Source of the DNA: Cohnella lupini
GTDB lineage: Bacteria > Bacillota > Bacilli > Paenibacillales > Paenibacillaceae
Direction: 5' to 3'
Assembly (NCBI RefSeq): GCF_003386205.1
Contig: NZ_QRDY01000001.1
Location: forward strand, 682,001-746,000
Length of the DNA stretch: 64,000 nt
Both the position numbers and the translations under genes were made by a program. Within the stretch, counting starts at the first letter, position 1. Each line of letters begins with the position of its first letter. The notes under the pieces were generated by a model. That model worked only from the letters and a program-made list of their open reading frames with translations, ran no database searches and was not told where the DNA came from. Positions 41,785 to 51,107 of this stretch are shown in pieces.

Positions 41785-43242
41785 GTGAATCCCGCAAACG
41801 AAGCTGCCGGCGCGCAGTACAAAGACTTGGAGAATATTAAGCGATTACCGATACTTATTACGCTAGTCATCGGCGCTTTCTTCTCCATCCTGAACGAAAC
41901 GTTGCTCAACATAGCATTGGTCGATTTAACCGTCGACCTCAACGTTCCGTACAACACGATTCAATGGTTGTCGACGAGTTATCTGCTGGTCGTGGGTATT
42001 CTAATCCCGATATCGGCGTTACTCGTCCAATGGTTTACGACGAGACAGATGTTCATTGGAGCAATGGTTTTATTTACTCTTGGTACGCTAGTCTGTGCGA
42101 TTGCGCCGAACTTTTATGTCTTACTAATCGGGCGTATAATCCAAGCGCTAGGAACCGGACTGATGCTTCCGGTCATGATGAATACGATCTTGGTCTTGTA
42201 CCCGCCAGAGAAACGCGGCGCCGCTATGGGAAGCATCGGACTTGTCATCATGTTCGCTCCGGCGATCGGACCGACTTTGTCCGGTTTAATTCTCGATTCG
42301 TTTGAGTGGCGCTGGTTGTTCTACTTCGTGCTTCCGTTCGCGGTCATCTCCGTTATTATCGCCGCCGTGTATCTGAAGAACGTCTCGGACGTGACCAAGC
42401 CTAGGGTAGACGTATTGTCCATCATCTTGTCTACGATCGGATTTGGCGGAATCGTATACGGGTTCAGTAGCGCCGGCAGCGGTAGCGACGGTTGGTCGAA
42501 TCCGGAAGTGTACCTCACTTTGATCGTGGGCGGAATATCGTTATTGTTTTTCGTATACCGCCAATTGAATTCCAAAGAGCCGATGCTTGATCTCAGGGCG
42601 TTCCTCTCGCCGATGTTCTCGCTGAGCACGGTGCTGATCATTATCGTCATGATGGCTCTATTTTCCACATTACTGTTATTGCCGATTCTTCTTCAACAAG
42701 GCTTGCTCATGACGGCTTTCACTGCAGGACTGGTCTTGCTTCCTGGTGGCGTTCTGAATGGTTTCCTATCCCCGTTAACGGGGAGGCTGTTCGATAAGTT
42801 CGGGCCGCGCGCGCTCGTCATTCCCGGATCCGCGATTCTCGTTCTCGTCATGTGGCTGTTCACCCAGATCGATCTGGATACGGGCAAGGGGACGATCATT
42901 CTCTATCACTGCATCATGATGGTCGCGATTTCCATGATCATGATGCCGGCGCAGACGAACGGACTCAACCAACTGCCGAGAAGATATTATCCGCATGGCA
43001 CGGCGATTCTCAATACCTTGACTCAGGTTGCCGGAGCGATCGGAGTCGCTTTCTTCATCAGCATTATGTCGGCTTCGCAGAAGGATTATTTGGCGGGATC
43101 CTCCGATCCTACCGCGCCGCACGAAATGGCCGAATCTTTGAGCGCCGGCGTGCAAAGCTCGTTCTCCGTCGGGATGATTTTCGCGATCGTGGCCGTGGTG
43201 TTATCCTTCTTCGTTCGCCGGGCTAAAGCCCCGCAGGAGTAA
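41785..43242 (+). CDS. MFS drug transporter, DHA2 family (LmrB/Mdr-like)
   Basis: 485 residues, 14 membrane helices. DHA2 marks: LNETLLNIALVDLTVDL in helix 1, TTRQMF loop and GRIIQALGTGLMLPVMM. It resembles Bacillus LmrB/YhcA-type exporters. GTG start with TGGAGGAATG upstream. No regulator gene adjacent. Confidence 0.9.
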   Translation: MNPANEAAGAQYKDLENIKRLPILITLVIGAFFSILNETLLNIALVDLTVDLNVPYNTIQWLSTSYLLVVGILIPISALLVQWFTTRQMFIGAMVLFTLGTLVCAIAPNFYVLLIGRIIQALGTGLMLPVMMNTILVLYPPEKRGAAMGSIGLVIMFAPAIGPTLSGLILDSFEWRWLFYFVLPFAVISVIIAAVYLKNVSDVTKPRVDVLSIILSTIGFGGIVYGFSSAGSGSDGWSNPEVYLTLIVGGISLLFFVYRQLNSKEPMLDLRAFLSPMFSLSTVLIIIVMMALFSTLLLLPILLQQGLLMTAFTAGLVLLPGGVLNGFLSPLTGRLFDKFGPRALVIPGSAILVLVMWLFTQIDLDTGKGTIILYHCIMMVAISMIMMPAQTNGLNQLPRRYYPHGTAILNTLTQVAGAIGVAFFISIMSASQKDYLAGSSDPTAPHEMAESLSAGVQSSFSVGMIFAIVAVVLSFFVRRAKAPQE

Positions 43243-43271
43243 TTTAGCTGCTCTTATTCCACCACGTAGAC

Positions 43272-43299
43272 AAACCGCGGCGTTTATCGCGCGGTTTTT
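43272..43299 (+). terminator. Terminator of the MFS gene
   Basis: AACCGCG/CGCGGTT stem (43272-43278 with 43289-43295) followed by TTTTG. Confidence 0.85.
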
Positions 43300-43386
43300 T
43301 GCGGTTTAATAAGGGGTATTGGAACGTAATCGGGTATAATGAAACGATAAGCATACCATTCTTTTACATAAACGAGGTCGACTATC

Positions 43387-44628
43387 ATGAATACGAGATA
43401 TATAGCGGGTTTATCCTTGGTAACGATGGGGGTCGGTTTCGTTACGACGCTGTTCTTGCCCGAGAATCCTTATGTCGAATTGCTGAAAGGCGGCTTCGAA
43501 GCGGGCTTGGTCGGGGGATTCGCGGATTGGTTCGCCGTCACGGCATTGTTCCGCCATCCGATGGGCATCCCGATTCCCCATACTTCCTTGCTGCTGAAGA
43601 ACAGGGAGAAGATCGCGAATTCTCTCATCTCCGCGTTGGAGAACGAGCTGTTGAACAAGGAGAGCATTACGAAGAAGCTGCAGAAGTTTCAGTTGATGAG
43701 AGTTGCCGGTTCCGCATTGGTTAAGCTTGCGGGCAAGAAGCGCAACCGGATCAGCGTCTTGGACTTCTCGCAGGCATTGCTGGCCAGGCTGCCGCTCGAA
43801 GCAATGGTGCCATATCTTCAATCCGGAATCGCATCTATTATACGCAAGACGGACGCGCAGGCTCTCGCGGAGAAAGCGGTAGACGCGGCGATACGGGGAA
43901 GCTGGGACGAGAAAGCTCTGGATTATGCGCTCGACCAAGGGCGAGCTTGGGCGAGCAAGCCGGAAACCGGATATATGCTAGGTTCGATCGCGCAACAGAA
44001 AATAACCGAAGCGAAGGTCGGAGGCTTAATGGGCTTCGCGGTCCAAGCTTTCGCGGGGTTCATGAACGAAGAGAAGCTCGGGACGATGATTCAACAGCTT
44101 CTGTTGTCGGGTATTCAGGATCTAATCCAACCGGGCAACGCGAACCGAGAAAGATTGCTTGCGGAGATCCGTAACCGATTGTTGTCAGTCGCGGGAGACG
44201 AGGAGATGCTCGCTCGCGGCAAAGAATGGCTCGCGGACAAAGCCTTGCAACCGCAAACCGAGCAATTCTTAGTGGAGCGGTTGGAGGAAATACGCGGCGC
44301 GTTAATCGAGGCGTTGGAGAAGGAGAAGCTGAGCGGCGGGAAAATCGTCGTTGCCGCTCTTCGTTTCGTTATCCGGAAGCTGCAAGCGGAGCAAGAAATG
44401 GCCGAAAGCGCGGAACGCAAAGTATTGTCGTTCATCGTCGACTTCGTCGAAGCGAACCATTACCGTCTAGGCGTTCTGCTTAAGGATAATCTCGACCAGA
44501 TGAACGATAAGGAGCTCGTCCGGATGCTGGAGGAGAAGGTCGGAGGAGATCTTCAATGGATTCGCGTCAACGGAGCGTTATGCGGTTTCCTGATCGGCTT
44601 GGTATTGACTTGCATTCAGTGGTTATAA
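43387..44628 (+). CDS. DUF445-family membrane protein (YheB-like)
   Basis: 413 residues. N-terminal membrane helix (~5-22), a short conserved segment GGFADWFAVTALFRHPMGIPIPHT typical of DUF445 in which the helix re-enters, a long helical cytoplasmic or external region (~70-385) and a C-terminal helix (~390-410). Function unknown. ACGAGGTCG precedes the ATG; TATAAT at 43335-43340 may be its -10. Confidence 0.88.
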   Translation: MNTRYIAGLSLVTMGVGFVTTLFLPENPYVELLKGGFEAGLVGGFADWFAVTALFRHPMGIPIPHTSLLLKNREKIANSLISALENELLNKESITKKLQKFQLMRVAGSALVKLAGKKRNRISVLDFSQALLARLPLEAMVPYLQSGIASIIRKTDAQALAEKAVDAAIRGSWDEKALDYALDQGRAWASKPETGYMLGSIAQQKITEAKVGGLMGFAVQAFAGFMNEEKLGTMIQQLLLSGIQDLIQPGNANRERLLAEIRNRLLSVAGDEEMLARGKEWLADKALQPQTEQFLVERLEEIRGALIEALEKEKLSGGKIVVAALRFVIRKLQAEQEMAESAERKVLSFIVDFVEANHYRLGVLLKDNLDQMNDKELVRMLEEKVGGDLQWIRVNGALCGFLIGLVLTCIQWL

Positions 44629-44661
44629 AATCATGCGTTTAATAGTTCAACGTTTGTATGC

Positions 44662-45552
44662 CTATGGTCTAATTCCGCGCTTGTAACCTCCCGGAGTCGT
44701 CGACGCGATCTTCTTGAACACGCGATGGAAATGAGGGAGACTCTCGAAGCCGCAACGCTCGGCGATCCGGCTGACCGTGTCGTCGGTTTCGACCAGCAAC
44801 TCTTTGGCTAGCACGATTCGTTTGGCGTTCACGTAATCCGTGACGTTCATGCCGGTCAGTCGCTTGAAGACGCGGGAGAAGTGCGCGCCGGTAACCGAGG
44901 CTTGACGCGCTAGCGAGGTCAAACCGAGATCGGCATGAGGGTGGCTGGCGATATAGAGCAGAATCTCTCTCATCCATAACGGGCCGATTCCGGCATCCTC
45001 GGGATCATCGGAGCGCTCGATCAACGATTGACGATTAACGAGTAGCAACCACCTTTGAAAAACCAAGGAGACGGCTTGACGATAACCGGACTTCTTCAGT
45101 TCGAGCTCTACTTGGATTTCGCTGAGCGCGTCTTCCGTTCGTTGCATTAAGGAGCCGTCGAGCTCCATTTTGTACAGTTTTCGTTTTCTGGAAAGCTCGA
45201 AGCATCGTATCGCATGGTAGCTGTCGTCGAACGAAGGCTGGGCGACGAGGCTCGGCGCGAAGAACACGGCGGAAGAAGTAACGGTGTCCAACGGGTCGGG
45301 GAACGCGCGATGGATCGAGTTGCCCGGTATGATGAAGAGGTCTCCTTGCCGCATGTCGTAGAAATTTTGGTCGATGAAGAACGTGCCTCTGCCGGAGTGC
45401 ACGTAAACGAATTCATAGCGGTCGTGCAGATGGTCCGGAAGCTCTCGTTCCGGGCTTTTCGTGTCTTTATAGACAAGCTCGAAGGGGAATAAGGGGTCGT
45501 TGGAGAAAGGTTTGCGAATAGGGCTCATGAGATGAGAAGCAACTCCGTTCAT
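44662..45552 (-). CDS. AraC-family regulator with cupin sensor domain
   Basis: 296 residues. N-terminal cupin (~10-110; LPDHLHDRYEFVYVHSGRGTF) for a small ligand, probably a sugar, and a C-terminal AraC double HTH (LTSLARQASVTGAHFSRVFKRL and RIAERCGFESLPHFHRVFK). It is divergent from the fucose-type cluster at 45.66 kb and is its likely activator. ATG 45552 with AGGA upstream; the longer frame to 45690 runs into the neighbour's coding region. Confidence 0.9.
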   Translation of the reverse strand: MNGVASHLMSPIRKPFSNDPLFPFELVYKDTKSPERELPDHLHDRYEFVYVHSGRGTFFIDQNFYDMRQGDLFIIPGNSIHRAFPDPLDTVTSSAVFFAPSLVAQPSFDDSYHAIRCFELSRKRKLYKMELDGSLMQRTEDALSEIQVELELKKSGYRQAVSLVFQRWLLLVNRQSLIERSDDPEDAGIGPLWMREILLYIASHPHADLGLTSLARQASVTGAHFSRVFKRLTGMNVTDYVNAKRIVLAKELLVETDDTVSRIAERCGFESLPHFHRVFKKIASTTPGGYKRGIRP

Positions 45553-45611
45553 TGTCGTCCTGTAAATATCAATATAGAGTACATTTAAGCAAAAATCTAC
45601 TCTGTTCCTGT

Positions 45612-45640
45612 TTGAAATAGCTGTTAGAATAAGGTTATAC
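45612..45640 (+). promoter_or_regulatory. Promoter of the sugar-lactonase cluster
   Basis: TTGAAA (45612-45617), a 17-bp spacer, TTATAC (45635-45640), 23 bp before the TTG start. The 112-bp divergent gap is where the AraC-type regulator should bind. Confidence 0.6.
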
Positions 45641-45663
45641 GCAAGTGAAAGGGGAGACGCTCT

Positions 45664-46497
45664 TTGACGAGGATAGATGCGCACCAGCATTATTGGAAAA
45701 TAGACCGCAACGATTACGGATGGATTACGCCGGAGTTGCCGGTGTTGTTTCGCGATTATTTACCCGAGCATCTGGAGTCGCATTTGAAAAAGCATAAGCT
45801 CGATGGAACGATCGTCGTGCAGGCGGCGTCTACGTTGGAGGAAACGGAATATTTGCTTGAGCTAGCCGATCGTTCTGCTTCGATTCTAGGCGTCGTCTGC
45901 TGGTTGGATCTTAACGATCCGGAGCATTTCTCCCATTACGAGCGCTTCCGAGCGCACCCGAAATTCGTCGGGTTTCGGATGATGATACAGGAAATGCCGG
46001 ATGCATCGGCCATCCTTGATCCGCAATTCGTGAAAGCGCTTCGCCTTTATGCGGAGCTGGACGTTCCGATCGATCTGCTCGTCGTCTCGCATCAATTGGA
46101 ATCTCTCGTCAAGCTTCTGGATGAAGTGCCGGGCGTGAGGGGCGTCATCGATCATATTGCCAAGCCGCGGATCGCGGAAGGCATTATGGAGCCATGGCTA
46201 AGCCAGATGCGAGCCATTTCGAAGCATTCGAATATCTATTGCAAGCTGTCCGGAATGGTAACGGAGGCCGATCACGAGAACTGGGAGCCGGAGAACTTCG
46301 CGCCGTATATCCGTCATGTCATCGAGCTCTTCGGTGCCGAGCGCGTTCTATTCGGAAGCGACTGGCCGGTGAGCTTGCTAGCAGCCAGTTACGACCAGTT
46401 GGTAGATGTACTTGAACAAGCCTTGCCCGACGGTTGGGACGAGCATGAACGCGAACGGTTATACGGAGGAAACGCGAAGGAGTTCTACAAGCTGTAA
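45664..46497 (+). CDS. Amidohydrolase, sugar-lactonase type
   Basis: 277 residues, amidohydrolase-2 TIM barrel. Metal motif DAHQHYW near the N-terminus, HIAKPRI with a central His and the late Asp in FGSDWPVS. This group includes L-fucono-1,5-lactonase and L-rhamnono-lactonase, which open the lactone made by a sugar dehydrogenase; the next genes encode two such candidate dehydrogenases. TTG start after AAGGGGAG. Confidence 0.87.
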   Translation: MTRIDAHQHYWKIDRNDYGWITPELPVLFRDYLPEHLESHLKKHKLDGTIVVQAASTLEETEYLLELADRSASILGVVCWLDLNDPEHFSHYERFRAHPKFVGFRMMIQEMPDASAILDPQFVKALRLYAELDVPIDLLVVSHQLESLVKLLDEVPGVRGVIDHIAKPRIAEGIMEPWLSQMRAISKHSNIYCKLSGMVTEADHENWEPENFAPYIRHVIELFGAERVLFGSDWPVSLLAASYDQLVDVLEQALPDGWDEHERERLYGGNAKEFYKL

Positions 46498-46577
46498 GAG
46501 CTTGGACTCCATCGAGACTAAGCGCCATGAACTATGAATCGTTAGTGATATTCGATTAGGACGGAGTGAATTCGCAT

Positions 46578-47513
46578 ATGCAATATCGCAAGCTCGGGAA
46601 AACGGGTTTGGACGTATCGGTTTTAAGCTTCGGAGCCTCCTCTCTCGGTTCCGTGTTCCGGGAAACGGATGACGCGGAAGCGGTGCGCACGGTACATTCT
46701 GCGCTGGATTCGGGAATCAATCTGATCGACGTCTCTCCCTATTACGGACTGACGAAGGCCGAAACGGTCTTGGGAAAAGCGATCAAGGAACAGCCGCGAG
46801 ATAGATTCTTCCTATCGACGAAAGCCGGCCGTTACGGGGCGGAAGAGTTCGATTTTACCGGCAAGAGAATCGCGGCAAGCGTGGAAGAAAGCTTCGCCAG
46901 ACTCCATACCGACTATATCGACATTTTGTATTTGCACGATATTGAATTCGTTCCTTCCGCAATCATATTAGAAGAAGCGATTCCCGCGTTGCAAAGATTG
47001 AAGGCGGAAGGCAAAGTTCGACATATCGGCATTTGCGGACTTCCGATGCAACTCTTCGAGACGATACTCCCTCAAGTGGAAGTCGACGCGATCATTTCCT
47101 ATTGTCACTATTCGCTAAACGATAACTCTCTGCTCGGGTTGCTACCCTTATTGGAGAGTAAGGGGATCGGACTCGTCAACGCTTCGCCTTTATCCATGGG
47201 GTTGCTCAGCACCCGCGGCACGCCGGACTGGCATCCCGCCAGCGCCGAGTTGAAGGCCGCATGCAAACGGGCGGCAGAGCTGTGCGAGAGCCGAGGCTAC
47301 GATATCGCGAAACTAGCCGTACAATATTCGACCTCGAACGATCGGATTCCTACGACTCTTGTCAGCACGGCCAATCCGGATAATATAAGGAAAAACGCGG
47401 CGTGGACCGACGAGCCGATCGATGAGGAGCTGCTCAAGGACGTGCTTGAGGTTCTCAAGCCGGTTCATAATGAAACCTGGGTAAGCGGTAGGCCGGAATA
47501 TAATGAACGATAG
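46578..47513 (+). CDS. Aldo/keto reductase, L-fucose/L-galactose-dehydrogenase-like
   Basis: 311 residues, AKR fold with tetrad D51, Y56, K82 and H120 (DVSPYYG, STKAG, YLHD). The pattern MQYRKLGKTGLDVSVLSFGASSLG and the DFTGKRIAASVEESF segment resemble L-galactose/L-fucose dehydrogenases that oxidise the sugar at C1. Its place after a sugar-lactonase supports this. ATG 46578 preferred to GTG 46566, which overlaps the ribosome site. Confidence 0.87.
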   Translation: MQYRKLGKTGLDVSVLSFGASSLGSVFRETDDAEAVRTVHSALDSGINLIDVSPYYGLTKAETVLGKAIKEQPRDRFFLSTKAGRYGAEEFDFTGKRIAASVEESFARLHTDYIDILYLHDIEFVPSAIILEEAIPALQRLKAEGKVRHIGICGLPMQLFETILPQVEVDAIISYCHYSLNDNSLLGLLPLLESKGIGLVNASPLSMGLLSTRGTPDWHPASAELKAACKRAAELCESRGYDIAKLAVQYSTSNDRIPTTLVSTANPDNIRKNAAWTDEPIDEELLKDVLEVLKPVHNETWVSGRPEYNER

Positions 47514-47525
47514 GAGCCGATGACG

Positions 47526-48539
47526 ATGAAAGGCATCGTATGCCAAGAGATTGAACGGTTCGAGCTCGTAGAGCTACCGGAACCCGTAATGGGAATAGGC
47601 GAAGCCATAATTCGAGTGAAACGCGTAGGCATCTGCGGAACGGATTTGCATGCGTTCAAGGGCAATCAGCCTTTCTTTAGTTACCCTAGAATTCTCGGCC
47701 ATGAATTGTCGGGTTTCGTGGAACAGGTTGACGATTCCGTCGAAGGCATTGCCGTAGGCGACCAAGTCAGCGTCATCCCTTACATGCATTGCGGAAAATG
47801 CGTTGCCTGCCGGAACGGCAAAACGAATTGCTGTACGGCCATGCAAGTACTCGGCGTACATATCGACGGGGGAATGCGCGAGCGAATTTCCGTTCCTGTT
47901 ACCCACTTGATCCGCACCAACGGTTTAACGTTGGACCAGTCCGCGGTACTGGAACCGCTGGCCATTGGAGCTCACGCGGTGAGGAGATCGGGGCTGCGGA
48001 AAGGGGAAACGGCGCTCGTGATCGGCGGCGGACCGATCGGTCTTGGCGTTATGGCATTCGCCAAATACGCGGGAGCTCGGGTTATCGCGATGGATATCAA
48101 CGAGGAACGGCTGGCATTCTGCCGTAAGTGGGCGAAGGTCGACGAGACGGTCAATGCTCTCGAAGGTTCGAAAGAGAAGCTGGAGGAGCTGACGAACGGA
48201 GAATATCCGACCGTAGTATTCGATGCGACGGGGAATGTCAGATCGATGACGGATGCTTTCGGATTCGTTGCTCACGGAGGCACCTTGGTGTATGTCGGAT
48301 TAGTGAAAGCGGATATCGCGTTCAACGATCCCGAGTTTCATAAGCGCGAGCTAACCCTCATGGGCAGCCGTAATGCCACGAAAGAAGATTTCGATCATGT
48401 GCTGGGAGCGGTGGAAAGCGGGAATGTAGATATCGGAAGCTATATTACGCATCGTTCCACATTGCAAGGGATGATAGGAGAGTTCGAAGCTTGGCTGAAG
48501 CCGGAAACCAAGGTTATTAAAGCGATGATGGAGTTGTAA
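47526..48539 (+). CDS. Zinc-dependent alcohol dehydrogenase
   Basis: 337 residues, medium-chain dehydrogenase. Catalytic zinc ligands C37 (GICGTD) and GHE; structural-zinc cysteines in HCGKCVACRNGKTNCC; Rossmann GGGPIGLGV (~166-174). Probably oxidises a sugar acid or polyol in the same pathway as the two preceding genes. ATG 47526 is 9 bp after AGGAG; ATG 47520 is too close. Ends in a perfect terminator. Confidence 0.9.
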   Translation: MKGIVCQEIERFELVELPEPVMGIGEAIIRVKRVGICGTDLHAFKGNQPFFSYPRILGHELSGFVEQVDDSVEGIAVGDQVSVIPYMHCGKCVACRNGKTNCCTAMQVLGVHIDGGMRERISVPVTHLIRTNGLTLDQSAVLEPLAIGAHAVRRSGLRKGETALVIGGGPIGLGVMAFAKYAGARVIAMDINEERLAFCRKWAKVDETVNALEGSKEKLEELTNGEYPTVVFDATGNVRSMTDAFGFVAHGGTLVYVGLVKADIAFNDPEFHKRELTLMGSRNATKEDFDHVLGAVESGNVDIGSYITHRSTLQGMIGEFEAWLKPETKVIKAMMEL

Positions 48540-48565
48540 AAATCGGAAAAAGGCGGACGACGGAA

Positions 48566-48592
48566 GAGCCTGCAGCCTGCAGGCTCTTTTTT
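48566..48592 (+). terminator. Terminator of the sugar cluster
   Basis: GAGCCTGC/GCAGGCTC stem (48566-48573 with 48579-48586) followed by TTTTTT. Confidence 0.93.
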
Positions 48593-48626
48593 GCGATGAC
48601 CGGGAAAAGAAGGCAAAAAGGCGGAC

Positions 48627-48880
48627 AAGGAGGCGACGAGAATTTCCATGATTCAACAATTGGGAATGGTGGGTATTGATACCTAGAGTCGTTGAGGCGG
48701 TGCCTTGGGCTCGGCGCCATGCCCGGGGGGGCGTTGCATCGATTGAGGCTCGTACGATAGACGAGAGCTAGCCCGTTACGGAGAGTTGCTTATTAAAGGA
48801 ATTCGAGGACTGGAGAGTATTAGAGATCCCAAAGAGCAGTGCAACATTCCGAATATCGGAAACGTCAAGAAGATTGTAAG
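48627..48880 (+). pseudogene. Possible remnant of a Gfo/Idh/MocA oxidoreductase gene
   Basis: AAGGAGG (48627-48633), then an ATG at 48648 opening MIQQLGMVGIDT before a TAG. This matches the start of one Gfo/Idh/MocA subgroup (usually continuing SH). The same frame has further stops, then an open stretch of ~45 codons to a TAA near 48880. It looks like the wreck of an oxidoreductase gene once at the end of the sugar cluster. The rest of the 48540-48880 gap, apart from the terminator, is featureless. Confidence 0.35.
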
Positions 48881-49786
48881 TTAAGCGGCTTCGGCTTTTG
48901 CGCCGGAAGTAACGGAATATTCCGTTCGCAAGTAAAGCAGAAGTCCCAAGATGATGAATGCCCCCCCTAAAAGTTGAAAAGCGGAAACCATTTCTTGGAA
49001 GATAAATATGCCGAGAATGCTTGCGCCTACCGGTTCCGCGAATACCGACATGGAGATCGTCGTCGGCTTCACGTACTGAAGTAACCAATTGAATATCATA
49101 TGTCCGAATACGGTCGGGACGATGGCGAGCAATAGGAACAAAAGCCACTCCGTCCCAGGATAGGCAGTCAACTCGTACCCCAACGACAGATTATATACAG
49201 CGAAACATACGAACGCAACGGCAAACACGACCAAGCTATACAAATAAGAAGATACTCGCGTCAGAATACGCTTGGCAATCAGCATGTTGACGGCCACTGC
49301 CACCGTTCCGAGTAGCGACAGTAAATCGCCCTTGAACGCGGTGCCGGACATTCCGATATCGCCGGAGCCGACGCAGAACGCGCCTGCGATCGCTATCGCA
49401 AGGCCGACCAAGGCAAGCTTGCTCATTCGGTCCTTGAACACGAAATAAGCTCCGATCATAACGAACACGGGCTCGAGAGACAGGATTATCGTAGAGCTGG
49501 CAATCGAAGTGTAGTTGAGAGAAGCCATCCAGAGGAGGAAGTGCAACGCCAAGAAGAAGCCGGCCAATCCAAGTAACATCCAATCTTTTCCCGTAATCGA
49601 GCGAGTTGCCTTTAGAGGTTTGATGCCGAACGGCAGCATGAGAATTACGGTGAACAACATTCGATACATCCCTTGGACGGATACCGGAGCATCGGAGAAA
49701 CGTACTAGTATAGGAGCGAATGAGATCGCTATCATCGCGATAATGAGCGGTATTACGGGCGAGATCGGCGCGGGTGACTTGTTCAT
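48881..49786 (-). CDS. EamA-family (DMT) transporter
   Basis: 301 residues, ten membrane helices in two EamA repeats, characteristic of drug/metabolite exporters. PVSVQGMYRMLF, SLEPVFVMIGAYFVF and FAEPVGASILGIFIFQE mark the two halves. ATG 49786, with GAAAGGA upstream, rather than 49816. Probably exports an amino acid or metabolite; substrate unknown. Confidence 0.9.
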   Translation of the reverse strand: MNKSPAPISPVIPLIIAMIAISFAPILVRFSDAPVSVQGMYRMLFTVILMLPFGIKPLKATRSITGKDWMLLGLAGFFLALHFLLWMASLNYTSIASSTIILSLEPVFVMIGAYFVFKDRMSKLALVGLAIAIAGAFCVGSGDIGMSGTAFKGDLLSLLGTVAVAVNMLIAKRILTRVSSYLYSLVVFAVAFVCFAVYNLSLGYELTAYPGTEWLLFLLLAIVPTVFGHMIFNWLLQYVKPTTISMSVFAEPVGASILGIFIFQEMVSAFQLLGGAFIILGLLLYLRTEYSVTSGAKAEAA

Positions 49787-49982
49787 GGCAGGAATCCTTT
49801 CTCTTCTAAAGGGCAATTAGGACATTGTAATGCCGAAGCGTCAAAAGATCAACAGCTTTGCTAACGAAAAAGTTTACAGCATGGAAACAACTCGATATGA
49901 TCTCGATACAATCGACCCTTAATCTTAGAGCAAGATTAATAAACCACACCAAATGAACATAGCCATGACCATAGAAAATGAT

Positions 49983-50008
49983 CATACCGAATGACCATAC
50001 CGAATGAC
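49983..50008 (+). repeat. 13-bp tandem duplication
   Basis: Two perfect copies of CATACCGAATGAC, just upstream of the ribosome site of the secreted-protein gene; related partial copies (CATGACC, CATAGAA) precede it. Confidence 0.7.
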
Positions 50009-50030
50009 TCATAACAAAAGGAGAATGTAT

Positions 50031-50969
50031 ATGTATAAACAATCCCGCAGAACGAAAACAATGACGATCGCCGCGATTGCCGCTCTTGCGTTCACGTTTC
50101 AAGCGATTCAAGTATCGGCAACCAGCCTTTCTAATTCCTATGCAAGGTCGGTGGAAACAGTCGCGGCCACTTCTCCGACTTCCATCGTCAATCAATTTGA
50201 AGTTTACCTGAAGCAAGGCCAGATTTCGAGTGCGTTCTCCTATTTGGAAGCACACATTAAAGAAGTCAATAGATCGCAGGCTACGCTTATGACTCTTCAT
50301 TTGGAGAATGCCGTTAAGAAGCAGCTGCCGGCGATACAGAAACGTTTCGAGGCATCAGCCGTGCAGAAGGCCATTGGGAAAGTTTACAAAAAAGGAGACA
50401 GCTTCGACAACGTGATCAGCCGGACGAAAGATAAGACGCTGAAGGTCATGTTCATGTCGGCGCGCGATAGCGGTTATCAGTTAGAAACCGCCGAAGGGTT
50501 CTTCTTCCCGGTCATCAATTATACGAGCTTTAAGTCTTTTGCGGACTGGGTGAGCTCGGACATTTCAACTTATATCGATATTATGTCCATGGAATCGGAA
50601 CATCCTTCTCTCAAGGATGCGGCGCTTTTGATTGGCTATCAGCAGTTGGTTAACCGGGCATTATACCAAGAAACATTCCTATCGAAGTTCCCTCATTCCA
50701 ATCGTGCCAACCAAGTCAGCAATTTATTTCTTAAATATCGTACATTGACCTTCTACGGGGCGAACAATACGCCGTTGTTCGGATACGATAACAAGCTGAT
50801 GCATCCGAACGCTCAGAAGGCTTACACGGCGATGCTGCAGTGGAACGATCCGAAGTCCAGCGCTTATCTAAACCTTCTTCAAGAATTTATGTACGTGGTG
50901 GAAGAGAATAATTACTTGCTAAATGACGAAGTCGAAAAATACCGTGCGGAAAAAGTTCCGAACAAATAA
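50031..50969 (+). CDS. Hypothetical secreted protein
   Basis: 312 residues. A classical signal peptide (1-~30, RRTK...AALAFTFQAIQVSA), then an all-helical mature protein rich in Lys/Gln. Start ATG 50031, 8 bp after AAAGGA. No lipobox or sortase motif, so it is secreted or loosely wall-bound. No family recognised. Confidence 0.75.
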   Translation: MYKQSRRTKTMTIAAIAALAFTFQAIQVSATSLSNSYARSVETVAATSPTSIVNQFEVYLKQGQISSAFSYLEAHIKEVNRSQATLMTLHLENAVKKQLPAIQKRFEASAVQKAIGKVYKKGDSFDNVISRTKDKTLKVMFMSARDSGYQLETAEGFFFPVINYTSFKSFADWVSSDISTYIDIMSMESEHPSLKDAALLIGYQQLVNRALYQETFLSKFPHSNRANQVSNLFLKYRTLTFYGANNTPLFGYDNKLMHPNAQKAYTAMLQWNDPKSSAYLNLLQEFMYVVEENNYLLNDEVEKYRAEKVPNK

Positions 50970-51047
50970 AATGCCCGAATAAGTGCCCAAATAAAGAGGT
51001 ACTACCGAAACGCCTTGCGAGCAATGATATATAGATAAAAGGTTGGA

Positions 51048-51078
51048 GAACCCCGATGCGAAGACATCGGGGTTCTTT
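51048..51078 (+). terminator. Terminator of the secreted-protein gene
   Basis: 11-bp perfect stem GAACCCCGATG/CATCGGGGTTC (51048-51058 with 51065-51075), then TTTGCTG. Also placed to serve the convergent minus-strand gene. Confidence 0.85.
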
Positions 51079-51107
51079 GCTGTTCTGGACTGCTGGCAGG
51101 TCAAATA

